A stretch of DNA of 64,000 bases from Amoeboaphelidium protococcarum (lineage: Eukaryota; Aphelidiomycota; Aphelidea), in the NCBI GenBank assembly GCA_023515745.1, contig JALECJ010000003.1:526478-590477 (forward strand), given 5' to 3'. The notes under the pieces were generated by a model that saw only the letters and a program-made list of their open reading frames with translations, was not told the DNA's origin and did not search any database. Of the stretch, positions 49,313-62,594 are shown in pieces. Numbering within the stretch: position 1 is the first letter of the stretch; each line of letters opens with the position of its first letter. Both the position numbers and the translations under genes were made by a program.

Positions 49313-51277
49313 TCAATTGGATGCAGCAGCTTTGTCTTCAGGCTCACTGACTACAATAGCCGGAATATCGGTAGCTTCTTGAGTTGTTTATGCAACAATT
49401 TCATCAGCATCGCCATTAAACTCCTTATTATCTTCGTCATCCTGATGCTCCAAGTCTTCGCCGTTATTTAATGTGGACTCGGAATTCATCTAACTCAGTC
49501 CAATCTCGGCATCGAAATACTAATCATCCTTACCAGGCGCACCAGCTGCATTCTACTTTCTCTGCTATCTCAAACGCATCTATCTACTCTTCAGGACACG
49601 TCTTCTCCATCTCTTCAGTCCCCAGAAAGTCAAGAAGAACACCCAGAATAGGAAGACGGACATTGCCATTATACCCAGGTAGTCTAGGAATAGTCGGTAC
49701 AGGGACCAGCGCTGCTTCAGAATTGGAACCTGGTACACGATGAAATCACCAGCACCCAAAGTAATAGACTGAGTCAACACGCGATAAAACGGATCATAAA
49801 CACCACTAATACCGGAAGATGAACATCTCAATGTAGTGAATCCATTCTCAACAGACTTGATTTGACTAATCATAGCCATATAAGGTCCAGTTGGGCCCCA
49901 ACTCTTGGCAGGCTGCAGCATCAAAGTCACTCCATTAAAGTAAGCCTTTTGCAAATCCACATAATCAAAATCAGTCCCGATAGCTGCACCGATTCTTCCA
50001 TAAGGAGTATCCAAATACTTGAACTCGCTTGGTCCGGCCACAAAATCCTCCTCTTTCAAGAAAATAGGATGAATCTTCTGCTAAATGAAAGCCACAGACG
50101 CTTCTCCATTTCCACCTTCTTGAGGAGGGATGAGAAGGGCAAACTTATTCTCACGCTGCACCTTACCATCTTCTGCGGTCACACTCAAGTAATATGCCAC
50201 ACCAATCATAACGTCCTACTATTTAGCCAGATTGAGACCGGTATTCAGGAACTCAGTCTCGTTAGTAATCTAAGCACTTCCCTCAGACCAGATAACAATC
50301 TTACTTCCAGAGCCGGCAGAGTTCAGATGATTCAATGTGGACGCGTATGTCCCATTTACAAGACAAGACACTTGAACAGTAGGATTGGTGAAATGCTGGA
50401 TCGGAGTCTAATAGAACATTCTCGAGTTTGGTGAAAATGTGCGATACACAGAGCCAAATCCAAAAATCACGACAGTTGCATACAACAGAAGCATCAGAGG
50501 ATGCAAAAATGGTACCTGGACATCGCGAATTCTGTTCAAAGGTGGCGGAACATAGTGTACGTCCTTCTTCAGTAAAGCAGTGTTGTCGGTGTGCATAACC
50601 TCAAAGTAACGTCTCATGATGTACAAAGTGGAACTCACGATCAGAGCAGTAAGATAGGCACCACCTGAAATAGCTCCAAATAGCCAGATAACACCAACAG
50701 TCATATCATTAACACCAATCTGAGCCAGTGCAAACCCCCAACTACCCAAATCACCGTATGGACTCACATAGTATACAAAAGTCCATAAGCCACACCAAAT
50801 GATGGGAAAAGCGAAGAAGATCTCAACAAAAGACAGTAAGACGCCAGAGAATTCACTGATGGCGCGATCAGCCCACACAGCCAAAGAGATTAATACTCCC
50901 CAGATCAGGGCCAGTGGAAGGACATACACAGTGGCAGGTGTCTACCATGGCCCGGCCTAATCAACGACATTAGAGCCGGCCCACGCGAAAAATGTACCAA
51001 TAGACACTGCTGGGAATACAACAGCCCAAATACCCCATGGCGTAGGCACTGATCTACCGTATGCCAAGATTACGAACAGAGCAGGCAGGAAGGTGACAGC
51101 AATAGGATTATAACCAGGGCCAAATGTGAATAGAGCGACAATAATCAGAAAGACAATGGCGCCAACAAGCAAATCCTTCTGGAATCCTTTAAGGCCAGTG
51201 GCGTTCACGCATCTGTCATAGAATTGCGCCTTATACGGGTTATTCAAATAGTAATTATCAAACTCCGCGCTAGCCAT
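49313..51277 (-). CDS. membrane protein with nitrilase-like domain (Lnt-like), catalytic Cys replaced
   Basis: One exon, 654 residues. Several N-terminal hydrophobic helices (KDLLVGAIVFLIIVALFTF, VTFLPALFVILAYG, PLALIWGVLISLAVWADRA, LSFVEIFFAFPIIWCGLW and more) resemble the membrane domain of apolipoprotein N-acyltransferase-like proteins of fungi and protists. A C-terminal carbon-nitrogen hydrolase fold follows with IVIWSEGS (active-site Glu), FIQQKIHPIFLKEED (Lys) and GRIGAAIGTDFDYVDLQ, where the Cys of the usual GxxIC(Y/F)D is Gly. A last membrane helix and a 90-residue acidic Gln-rich cytoplasmic tail end the protein. Without Cys the enzyme may be inactive or changed in chemistry. Confidence 0.8.
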
Positions 51278-51538
51278 AATTTACAAGAAATTGGTAAAGT
51301 AACAAATCGCTAGCTTAGGATATTATTGTTCTAGTAAAAGTAGGCGATGAAGCCCAGCTAAATGAAATAGATCCATCCGAAGCAACCCCTGAGCGTAACA
51401 CTAAATGATAAGGCGGCACAGTTACCCACAGACGCCCCCTGACAATGAGAAGTTTAAACTGCGTCAATTCTTGGCGCATCGACTCACTCAACATGCAAGT
51501 TAAAACACGATGAAATATAAATAATTAAACAACAGAAC
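51278..51538. other. intergenic region
   Basis: Between the nitrilase-domain gene start and the WDR5 stop. No feature seen; contains a CG-rich run near 51421 (CCACAGACGCCCCCTG). Confidence 0.3.
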
Positions 51539-52807
<1,269 letters not shown>

Positions 52808-52823
52808 TATAGAAATTTTTAAT

Positions 52824-52985
52824 ATGATCAAGGGAAATAGATTATTTACTCCTCAATTCTTTGGACTTAAATGGTATCCAATGACTATGAAGCCAGCTTT
52901 GCCTTTTGTAGTAACGTTCTCTGGCTGGTATTGGGTGATGTGTTAGCTGGACAAGAAGGTGAAAGGAGGACATGACGAACACTGA
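52824..52985 (+). CDS. small single-pass membrane protein (53 residues)
   Basis: Start ATG 52824, stop TGA 52983. The product reads MIKGNRLFTPQFFG..WYP, a hydrophobic middle (PALPFVVTFSGWYWVM) and a Lys/His-rich tail. Length, the Pro-containing short membrane span and charged C-terminus recall small accessory subunits of mitochondrial respiratory complexes, but no exact family is recognised. It begins only 16 nt from the WDR5 start on the other strand, so its 5' leader must overlap the WDR5 gene. Confidence 0.55.
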
Positions 52986-53970
52986 ATTAATTGATAATTT
53001 TTAATTTCAATTGATGCCTCTCGTTTTTAATGAATATTCACATTTGCCATTCTGCTGAAATAATAAGTTTCTGCTTATTATATTTTCCCATGCTTTACTC
53101 AGTCATTGCGTTGTTCAAGATTCTGCTAACATATGTTTTGATGTATTGCATCTTTAAACAAACACTGCTAATACTTTGCTATTAAAAGAACTAGCAACGA
53201 ACGCCGCAAGCAGAAGGGCAATTCTATCTTTTCAACTGAGCCAACTAAGGCTGTCGTCGTATCTCATTTCATTAAAGTCTCCCTTCCACAAATAACGCCG
53301 TTCTTCTTAACCATTCATAGATTGAAAAATTAAGTTGAGAGATACTGTACACAGTAATGTGATTTCTACTTGATGATGATGATAAAGTGAAACGCTCAAA
53401 GAGAAATCTTCTAGCGCCAAAAACAGGCGGAGTCTGAAAGTGCAGCCAAATGTGATCAAGGAGAAACGTTTTCACTGTCGCGTGGCGGACGGCCCACTGA
53501 GAAACGAAAAGCGGCCTCGCTCACGCAATCGCTCTTTCCAGCCTGTGCACAAATAGTAAGTAAGCAAACAACAACAACAACCAGGCGAGAGTAAAACGAA
53601 CGCGCAAATCCGTTTCACTCTGCTTTTACTTTGCTCACAAACAACACTCACTCAATTGACTCCTAGTAATAATTGAGATACATACCTGCTGTATTCAGTC
53701 GTATATCAAACAACAGTACAATTAGTATCCTATCTGAAAGTAAGTCTCTCTTTAACACTGCTTCTCTCTGTCTGTCTGTGTGTGTCTGTCTGTGCATGTT
53801 TGCTCAAGAGGTAATGATTGGGTCGGGAAGAAATTCGGCCACATTGCTCCTAAGCTTTACACCATTACACTGTTTGTGATACATCCGCCCATTCACTCAC
53901 CCACAGACAGAGAGGCAGTTTATTGATATATGTGTTGATACTAATTTGTGCTTTCTCTATGTGTGTAGAA
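52986..53970. promoter_or_regulatory. long 5' region of HMGB with microsatellite and possible leader intron
   Basis: 985 bases before the HMGB ATG. (TCTG)n and (TGTC)n tracts lie at about 53765-53795, and the bases just before the ATG read GTGTGTAG, with a GTAAGTCTC at 53739; this suggests a leader intron of roughly 230 nt ending at 53968. Several short frames here are not conserved. Confidence 0.5.
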
Positions 53971-54655
53971 ATGTCAAAAGCTGCAAAAGATCCTGAAGGT
54001 AAGCTTACCCACCACCCAACACTCTTCTCCAATAGCATCATGATTCATTAATTATCTCACATGTGTAGCACCAAAGAGAGCAACCACTGCCTTCTTTGCA
54101 TTCAGCAATGAGATGCGTGCCAAAGTCAAGGCTGAGATGGGCGCAGAAGCCAAGGTTTCTGATGTGGCCAAGGAGCTGGGCGAGAGATGGAAGAACATGA
54201 GTGACGCTCAGAAGAAAAAATACTCTGACATGGCTGAGAAGGACAAGGTGCGTTATGAGAAGGAGAAGAACGACTACCAGAAGAGTGGTAAGGCTGAGAA
54301 GTTTGCCAAGTCTGTCGCTGCTTCTGGTGGTAAGGGTAAGGCTAAGCGTACCAAGGATGAGAATGCTCCTAAGAAGGCTCTGTCTGCTTTCATGTTCTTC
54401 TCCAAGGACAATCGTGACAAGATCAAGGCCAAGTATCCTACCAAGTCTTTTGGTGAGATTGGTAAGCAGGTTGGCGAGGAATGGAACAAGTTGTCTGAGG
54501 CTCAGAAGGCTCCGTACGCCAAGAAGGCTGAACAGGACAAGGTGAGATATGAGAAGGAGTTGGCTCTTTACTAGAAGGGTCAGTTCACTGCACCGCCTAA
54601 AGTGAAGAAGGGTCAAGCTGCTGCTGTGGAGGACGATGACGAGGATGACGAGTGA
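53971..54655 (+). CDS. HMGB-type protein with two HMG boxes and acidic tail
   Basis: Exon 1 (28 bases) and exon 2 (54069-54655) across a 70-nt intron (GTAAGC/GTGTAG) give 204 residues. Box A is KRATTAFFAFSNEMRAKVK with KDKVRYEKEK, and box B KKALSAFMFFSKDNRDKIKAK with GEIGKQVGEEWNKLSEAQKAPY. An acidic run of Asp and Glu ends the protein (EDDDEDDE), as in animal HMGB1-3. It bends DNA non-specifically. Most of its Gln codons are CAG or CAA, with one TAG, unlike the Gln-rich genes; it is probably highly expressed, as shown also by its Lys AAG and Gly GGT preference. Confidence 0.95.
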
Positions 54656-54773
54656 TTTTATTGCGTAATGAGAATTTGCTTTACTATCTGATTATTAAAA
54701 TGGGGATTTTTTATTCTGCAATTTCCAATTTTTATAAATTTGAATTTTTGTAGCTTCTTTACAGTGATCTATA

Positions 54774-55285
54774 ATGAGTAAAATTGCATAGTAAATATTT
54801 CGTTAAAAGCCGTTGGCTGCTGGTATCACTGCTTATTTCGCGGCAGTAAATGCCGTATCGTATGGTTTATTTTATAAGGACAAGGTGAGCGCCACTTTTG
54901 TGAATGTTAGACCTTCCATCGGATTCGTAATCAATACGTGTAGGATGCGGCAATCAATCATTAATGGCGTATACCGGAAAAGACGTTGTAATTGAGTGCA
55001 CTTGCTGGAGGGTGGATGTGCGGTATGCTCGCGATGTAGCACTTTAGGCATAAGACCAAGAAGGAACCATTCAGAACCATATATTTCTCATGCGCAGCTG
55101 CTAATATCGGCCTCATATCGCTAGCAGCTTATGTTATTACACGACGGCCTCATTTACGGAATTAACTATAAAGTTCGCGATAATTAGCGCAACTCAATTC
55201 GACAACAACCAAAATGGTATATCCTAAAAATTTCACTAATAAGCGTGATGGCGGAAAGAGGAAATAGAAAGCGAAATACTATTGA
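54774..55285 (+). CDS. DUF1294 small membrane protein
   Basis: Two exons (54774-54884, 54944-55285) with a 59-nt intron (GTGAGC/GTGTAG) give 150 residues. DUF1294 features are ITAYFAAVNAVSYGLFYKDK (membrane span plus DK), INHQWRIPEKTLQLSALAGGWMCGMLAM (Trp-Arg-Ile-Pro-Glu and Gly-Gly), and HFRHKTKKEPF. The second span is FSCAAANIGLISLAAYVI. The protein ends in a Lys/Arg-rich tail. DUF1294 is widespread in bacteria and fungi and has no settled function. It ends only 20 bases from the stop of the opposing G alpha gene. Confidence 0.9.
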
Positions 55286-55305
55286 TAGAATTAATATATG
55301 GTATT

Positions 55306-56847
55306 TCATTGCCTCTGTTCGTATAGTTCTAGAGCGAGTATGACAACTTTTTTGAGCAATGCCTTGGCCTGAGGAATATCCAATGCGTTAGTGATGTAGA
55401 TATGGAATGGCCTATCGGGATAGTGATTTAATTGGGTAAACTTTGCTGAGAAATAGTCAATCGCCGCCTTTAAGTTCCCATTATCTTGAGCCGGATAGTC
55501 ATTACAGTACTCTGAGAGGGGATGAGTTTCCATAGTCTTAACCAACAGATCCTTCTTGTTCAATAAGAGCACCAGCGGGACATCTTTCATATCGCGATGA
55601 TTCGCCACCTCTTAGAAAGAGTTATAAGACTGTTGGAGCATGGTCTACACCAAAGAATGACTGTCGCCTATAGTCTCGCTATATGACGGCAAAGAGTGCA
55701 CATAAATAGATATCGCCTATTTAGGCGTAAAATGCATTGGCCATTTAACTCTTTAGAAATCGTATCCACCAAAATCTAGACACCTAACAATACGCTCCTA
55801 ATCTACAACAATTCGCTCTCTACCTATAGACATTGTAGAACTTCTGCACATCAAAACGTCTTCATCTGTAGGAATATATTCTGCAGACAGTATTCTAGTT
55901 ACATTGTTCATGAAGTAATCGAATGAAGGTGTAACTTTTAAGGCATCTCGGTATTGCAACACATGTCTGAATCCTTGATCATTCTAAAGAGCAAGTATAT
56001 CACGAACCAACGGAGATGTATCGCCACTACTACTATTCTTATTCATAACGTAAAATGCAGGAGATATGCCGTTGGAATCCAGCGAATCATCCAAGGCTTC
56101 CAACAGATTAGAATAATCCCGCCCAGCGTCCAAAGATAGATTATATTTCTCCATGCCTTGTATCAGCTCGCGCAGGGAGGATATCAAATTGATGGTGATT
56201 GTGTTGAGATAATAATTGCGCTCTTCATCTGTTATACCATCCTAGGAGTAGAACAGCTTGAGAATCTTCACAAAAGTGCTCTTTCCCGAATTATTTAGAC
56301 CATAGAAGGCAATTTAATACACCTTTCTGCCTTATTCTTCTTCTAGAGTGCGCAATCGCTCAGCCAAAATCTGCTGTTTCGCTTTGACTTCCACGCGGGG
56401 ATCCACAATCTATGGACCAATATCGCCATCAGTGCCTTCAAGCAATAGATTATCTTCACCGATTTACTTTACATCAGCAGAGTAAATGAAATCCGGCATT
56501 TCATATCCATCGCCTCTTGATTATCTAGAATAGGCCTTGATTTCCTAGTATGGACTCTATCTGCTTCCGGACACTGAAGATACTTTAACCGTTGACAATG
56601 ATAGATCCCTATCGTCATATCCGCCGCTTTAATCATCAGAAGTATCTTCTGAATATTCATCATCAGATTTTCGCCTTATCATATCATTATTAAGCTTTTG
56701 TTTCTCTCTCTAGTATTAACCATTCCACTTTGAGTCATCAGTGTAAGTCTTACTAGCCTTCAGACGCTATTGTTTCAACCGGATAGCCTTCTCTGTCTGC
56801 TTCTCAATCGAAGGTTGAAAAAGCCAACCGAAGCAGGATTTAAACAT
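55306..56847 (-). CDS. divergent, extended heterotrimeric G protein alpha subunit
   Basis: One exon, 513 residues, about 150 longer than a typical G alpha because of a Ser/Asp-rich insert between the N-terminal helix and the P-loop. MFKSCFG at the N-terminus has a Cys suited to palmitoylation. Motifs are changed: P-loop GLNNSGKST (usual GAGESGKS); switch I DVLMCRSSTMSI retains the Arg and Thr; switch II LDFGGYDFQRVKW has Tyr where the catalytic Gln of DVGGQ sits; base recognition LLLNKKDLL is normal; the TCAT-like motif is TNAL. The helical domain is present (PAFYVMNKNSS to SFDYFMNNVTRILS). Loss of Gln predicts very slow GTP hydrolysis. Ends 20 bases from DUF1294. Confidence 0.82.
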
Positions 56848-57413
56848 TATCTATCCACAATCGATGTTATTAGCTTGTTTAATTAAATAGCAATTAAGAC
56901 TTTGTAAGCTAATATAGCTGGAATTATAACAGCTATTATAATGGCTAACTAATTGATGAAGGACGAGCTGAAAGAAAGAGATAATGTTTGACCGACCAGT
57001 GACGAAAATTATGTTTTACATTCGACTGATGTTCTATATTTAGATCTCCCCGTACTTTCACATGCTATATCTTTGACTATTTTAATTCACGGTAGTTAAA
57101 TAGGGCATAGACAAAATCAAAACGCTGCCATTTTTAAACACAAATATTCTTGTGTGTTAACGGACGTTATAATTAAGAGGATGCGCACGAAACATCGTTA
57201 ATCTAACTCGCGCCCTGATTATCGCGATATAAAACAATTATATGAGGTTCTTCTTTGAAGATCCGCTCAGTCATGGCAATATATTAGCATATACCATTAT
57301 ATTCACGAATAAAAATGGCAAGACTTGCAGATCATGTTTAAACTTTTAATTAACATAAGCAGATTTAAAGGAGTATTCAACAATGTCAATGAATCAATTT
57401 ATAATCAACACGA
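56848..57413. other. intergenic region between two minus-strand genes
   Basis: 566 bases, AT-rich; no long frame with TAR as Gln survives inspection. It should hold the G alpha promoter and the DPH2 terminator. Confidence 0.4.
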
Positions 57414-58826
57414 TCATTCTGTTTCGTGAGAGTAACCCTTTGCTATACCGGATCTTCCTTCCATAATCACTTCAGCAGATTAACTAGCTTCGCCGATATC
57501 TAATCCGTTCCAACTTCGATTTTATACAACCATTGAAATTTACTCCAAGGCCATTATCGCGCCCTCTTGCCGGATAGAGAGAGACTAGCCTTGATCTCCA
57601 TCATCCATCTGTATCTGCAAGTGCTTTCTACTCCGCTTCGGATTCTTTTCAATATATCTACCAGTAGCCAGAGAAAATACAGTTTCTTATTCATCTTCAT
57701 CATTGCCTTAACTTGAACTTTAATGAGCCTTATGATGGTCAGATGATTCCTGTTCAATATCACTGAGAACACGTTCAAAGTCCAGACTGTATTTAAGCGT
57801 GTTCCATTCAGAATCGAAAAGGGCGCACTTTAACTCGTACGGTGTGATAATCGGTTGATAGAATTACTTCTCATTGTCTTGTATTACGGCACTTAAAGGA
57901 CATGACACGTTCACAAACACTTCAATCTCTGGGAAATTGGCCAGCTTTGCCACTGTCAGTTTACCCACAGACACAATAAAGCAAGTTCTACCAACTGATT
58001 TGATTAAATCTGATAGCTCATTGATAGCCTTCAAGTATGATTTAACAGCAAGAGTGGACACTAGAATGCCAATAATTTATGCAGACTTGGTCTTCTCTAT
58101 GAGGTAATACCGTCTCATTAAAAGTCTCTAAGCCGAGATCTCACCAGCATACGAACCACTTTCAGGGTCAAATTACACTATCGATACATGACTAAAAGAC
58201 ATCTGAATGCACGTGAGTAATGGGCACGTAGATCCAATAAATAGCACTTTAGTATCTTCCTGAGTATTCGACAGCTTTTAATTCAAAGCCCTGCCACAAA
58301 AGAGGTGACTCTCTGATTAGTCTCCAGCAGGCAATATGATATCGCGCTCTAGCTTACAATGCGATACACGAGACTATATCGAAGCAGATAGCTATGGATT
58401 AACCATGGTTTAAATCAACTAGTCATATTTGCATGCACCAACAATGATCCACTATCCCTAATGAGCCTACAAAATGGAACATATCTTATCAATAGACAAC
58501 TGAAATTACTATCCATTTGCACTTGAATCATCTGAAAATACATAGAGCACGGGTAGACGCGTAGTAGGAGACAGACAAGCTTCGCCAAAGTGAATTATTG
58601 CTTAAGCATCAATGTGCTACGCAGCCACTTCATCAGCGCAACAGTTTCCGTACGAAGTATCAGCCAGAATAGCAAAATCAATCGCCAGGAATTAGCATTC
58701 CAGCTGTGAGATTATATCCACACTATGTACCAGCATATGATCTGGTAATTGTACAGCTATAATTTTAAATTAATTATCCACGATAAACTGTGCCTATTGC
58801 AATGATAGCTAGAATTTAAATGTCAT
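57414..58826 (-). CDS. DPH2: diphthamide biosynthesis protein 2
   Basis: One exon, 470 residues. DPH1-DPH2 start diphthamide synthesis on translation elongation factor 2 with [4Fe-4S]/SAM chemistry. Sequence shows [115 protein letters not shown] and the end block SWNGLDIGEASQSAEVIMEGRSGIAKGYS. Six or more TAG/TAA codons, e.g. in [11 protein letters not shown], become Gln. The frame reading past 57467 to TGA 57414 was chosen because the diagnostic GRSGIA tail lies there. It is transcribed away from PCF11. Confidence 0.95.
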
Positions 58827-59212
58827 TTTTAGTGAGTTTTCGCTAATTTTGTTTTGATCTTAGAGAAAGAAGGTGGAAGGGTAAAAGCAGAAGGACTGAT
58901 TATGATTACCATATTGCGATTAAGACTGCAAAGTCGATAGTCAATTCAAACCGATAAAACGTTTACGGCTATTAAGTTAGACATCTATCTCTACAATTCA
59001 AAAGTTGTCATAGCTTACACGATGACATAATCAATGTCACTTTAATCACGTTAGAAATTTTTGTGACGCCTATAGTGTAGAATCAGTCGTCAAGGGTCGC
59101 CGCTTCTCTTTTCTTTTTACAACTTTGAAAATACCGCCATTACCACTACCACTACTTTATTCTACATCCTTTTGCCGTGAATCGCTGCCATCATCTCTTC
59201 ATTTATATTGTA
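58827..59212. promoter_or_regulatory. divergent intergenic region, DPH2 and PCF11 promoters
   Basis: 386 bases between opposite start codons. No recognised element; ACGTTTACGGC-type sequence near 58960 is unremarkable. Confidence 0.35.
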
Positions 59213-60823
59213 ATGGCTGAAGAAATTGGCGAAGATTATGCTCTATCGCTATAGGATCTTAGTTACAATTCCAAGCCTATAATCACTTCACTCACTTTGA
59301 TTGCGGAAGAGAATGAATGGGCTGCAGAGTAGATTGTACAGGTGATTGAGCAGCGATTGCAGTCTGTACCACTCAATTAGAAATTGCCTGTCATGTATTT
59401 GATGGACTCTATAATAAAGAATGTTAAAGGAAAGTATCTGGTGTATTTCGCTGCTAATCTTTACCGAATCTACACCGCAATCTATGAACAGGCTTGCGCA
59501 TCACAGAAGGAGGGCGACGATTTGCGCGCTCGGCTCGAGAAATTGATCAAGACTTGGTCTGGATATTTTGCTGATGATCTCCTGTATGGCCTCCGATAGT
59601 TTATAGCTGATAAGAAGTTGTAGTTGATTTCCGGCACTAACACTGCCAGTGGTCAAGCTTAAGCTTAGTCATCGTAGCTCTAATAGTAGTAATCGGGGAC
59701 TTTTACGTAGTAGCCTATGTACAATAAGCAGGCTTAGTTTTAATAGCCGTATTATGGAATGCCAATGCAATCTTATGGCGTATAGCTGTCCCCGGAACAG
59801 ATGTAGTTGTAATAATCAATACTATAGCTTCTTTAGTAAAAGCAGGCGGATTTGTCGCGTTCTGGTTATGATTTAGTGCTTTAGAATCAGTTATAAACGC
59901 TGCAGTAGTTATCAACACTGGTCTCATAGTAGTAGCTGCCGTAGAATTAAATTGCATAGATAGCCTTATAAATAGCGTCTTTATGGAGTACCGGTGCGTC
60001 TGGTTCAACTCCTGTGAGTAGTAGTATACCACCAATTTCTTCTAGTTTGTTGTCCTCTTTGTCTTAACTTCAGCATGCAAAGTATGTTAATAAATATTCT
60101 CTTTTATCATTTTCTTATAATAATAATAATAATAGTCATAGTACTAGTAGTATTCGTAGTATCCCTCAGCAGACTAATGGATCAGGAAATTTTGGCCAGT
60201 CGGCTGAAGGCAACAAGGCTGACGACGCGTCGGGGGAGTAGAGTGTTGAAGCTCAAGTATATGCATTGTACGACGCACTCCCTCTTCAGTGTAAACAGTG
60301 CGGACAGAGATTTTAGGAGACGGAGGATGGAAAATAGAAGTTGACATTACATTTGGACGGACATTTCAGAATGAACAAGAAGGCTTCGTTTGGTAGCAGG
60401 GACTGGTTCTTATCAGTGGATGTGTGGGTAAAGACGCGCACCATTGAAACCACGTCTGGCGATAATCCTTTTTTTGAAAATGAATCTGCTGGCGTAGGGG
60501 TATCTTAAAATTAGGTGGGTGATTCTGTAAGTAAACAGTCCAATGTGATGATACCGTATCTACCAGAGCTGGGGAAGCAGTGCAACATTTGTTTCGAAAC
60601 ATTCAAAGTTGTTTGGGATGAAGGTTATGAAGATTGGATGCTGGTGGATGCTGTCAGAAAAGATTAAAAGAATTATCACATCAAATGTTTAGAGCTGCAA
60701 GATACTTCTTAATCCGGATAAAAGACAATTGGTAACGAAGAATCTACTACAGTTGTGACGCGTAAGAGGAAGAATGTTGTGGTTGAAGACGATACAAAAC
60801 CTTAAAAGAAAGCAGCTTCTTGA
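59213..60823 (+). CDS. PCF11: PCF11-like pre-mRNA cleavage factor
   Basis: One exon, 536 residues, similar in size to yeast Pcf11 (626). The CTD-interaction domain (residues 5-130) is DYALSLQDLSYNSKPIITSLTLIAEEN, PVMYLMDSIIKNV and FAADLLYGLRQFI-like ending. A Gln-rich middle follows, mostly coded by TAG/TAA. The C-terminal zinc fingers are QCKQCGQRF...HLDGHF and CNICFETFKVVWDEGYEDWMLVDA; between them SRDWFLSVDVW, the Clp1-binding type motif. PCF11 links the RNA polymerase II CTD to cleavage and polyadenylation and to termination. It needs the TAR=Gln code at every step of the Gln-rich region. Confidence 0.93.
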
Positions 60824-61187
60824 ACCGACTTGAGTCTAGCGTGAAACTAATAAAATTTTTAATTTTAAAGTTAAGAAAGTTTGGTCTTAGTTAGTCTCAT
60901 CATTTTCTGTATGCTTAAATGTGTTGGATTTTTTTATATAAAGAATTTAGTGCTGTTAAGCTTGGTATTTAACCTCAATGAGAAAGAGAAGATTGATAAT
61001 CAAGATCTGTGTCACTATCAGCGATCAGCCTATCATATAAGACTTCTCTAACTTCAGGGCGTGATACACGACTAATCAGATTGCGTAGAGTAACACAAAT
61101 TCCAACAAAATGCACCTGTAAAAGTTTTTAGGTACTTCAAGCGACGTATTCTACAATATATATGATAAATTGCTTCTTTAATGATGA
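60824..61187. other. intergenic region holding a possible orphan minus-strand exon
   Basis: On the minus strand 61120-60975 stays open as an intron-acceptor-like CTTTTACAG followed by VHFVGICVTLRNLISRV..., about 46 residues to TGA. No upstream exon or family found. The rest holds nothing clear. Confidence 0.3.
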
Positions 61188-62594
61188 ATGGGATAGAACT
61201 TTATATGGATATTAGCAGTAATGATGTTCTCTCTGCCTGTGGTGAGAACGATCCTGGCAATCGACGAAATCTAGTAGACTCTTGAAGGCAGTATTGTGCA
61301 CAAATTGACTGATAGCTCTAATGAACGGCCTTTTTTTCACCATTATTATTGGAGACGAAAGAAATGGGTATCTTCATAAATTTTATGATCGTTGGTACTT
61401 GAATGAATTTCGAGCTTATTCAAGAATGCTTGTCATCTGCTTCATTTAAGAAGGAGAAGTTTGATTATCAGCTTATCATGGGTTGCAAGCCACTTTGCAA
61501 ATAGCAAGTATAGCCATATGCGAGATCATACTTAAATGACCATAAATATCCGAACGTTGAAGAAATAGTCTCAAGAGTTGGTGATTTTGCGCTCTGTCAC
61601 GGTCGCGCACGATTTATTGCGTTCATTATGGATCGCTTTATCGAATGTGGCGATATTGAACGAGCTCTTTCCATGTTTATGTTGAAGATTAATGATATTT
61701 AAAGCACCACATTCTCTTTGGGATTTTTTGTCAAAGATCTGAACGAAGGACGGGACCCATTGATGCGTCGTGTTGGCACCGAAACTTTGCATACTTTGCT
61801 TATAGGGGCTCTGATCTCCTATCTAACATTTGGAAATGCTACCATGTTATTACCTAATGATCATGCTTCTTACGCTGTGCATTGTGGTCTTGGGTTTGTG
61901 AACTCAGCCGAAGATCGCACTTTAGCTGTGGTGAATATTCTGAAAGATGCTGTTATTGAGTGCCTTAGGTGTTTTATTCCGTTTGGAGACATTGTTCGTC
62001 ATCTTGGCCATCATATTTTGACGTCATCTTAGCCCTCGAATGTTGGTTACACGCTAGAGTACATAGTTGCCGCAGCTTTAGTTGCAAATAATTCTGGAGA
62101 CCAATCAATGGTGCGGCGTCTTTCTGTGTGGAATAATATGATCGAGTCGTACTTGTTGTAAGACTACGATTTTGATAGTAGTGCTATTTTATTTTCGGAT
62201 CATATGATGGGGCCAGATATTATCTACCGCTGCATTAGCACTAGAATATTGTATTTAGTTTAAGTTAAGTTCGTGAGAAAGTTATCTAAGTAAGAGCTCG
62301 TCAACGCGTATTCATTTATTGATAGATATTTGTTATATTGCAATCGAGTTACCGGGAAAGTTTAAGAGGATTTGAACATAGGCGGTAAAGTCGCAGTAAG
62401 CGACTGGCTTGAAGTTGGCAAAGCGCCTCCTAGCTTGAAGCAAAGGAGACGTAACGCGTATATAAATATTGAAATCATAAACGGATGGACTTTATTCGAG
62501 TGGTTGACTCAAATTCTCATTATAGGCTATAATGTCTTTATAACGAGCTGCAAGATGCTGGTTATAGCGTCAAGCGTCTTTCGGGTATGCACTC
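61188..62594 (+). pseudogene. second Crinkler-like NTPase, missing both ends
   Basis: Two exons (61188-61367 and 61415 onward) joined by a 47-nt intron give about 450 residues of an NTPase with Walker B ILAIDEIQQTLEG, a CHGRARFIAF block analogous to SRPLF in the first Crinkler gene, and PLMRRVGTETLHTLLIGALISYL. There is no P-loop upstream because the frame begins after it, and the 3' end runs into a poly-G/N stretch. The Walker B and RARF positions are like those of CRN NTPases. It is either a decayed copy or its missing exons lie in unassembled sequence; the available part has no frameshift. Confidence 0.6.
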
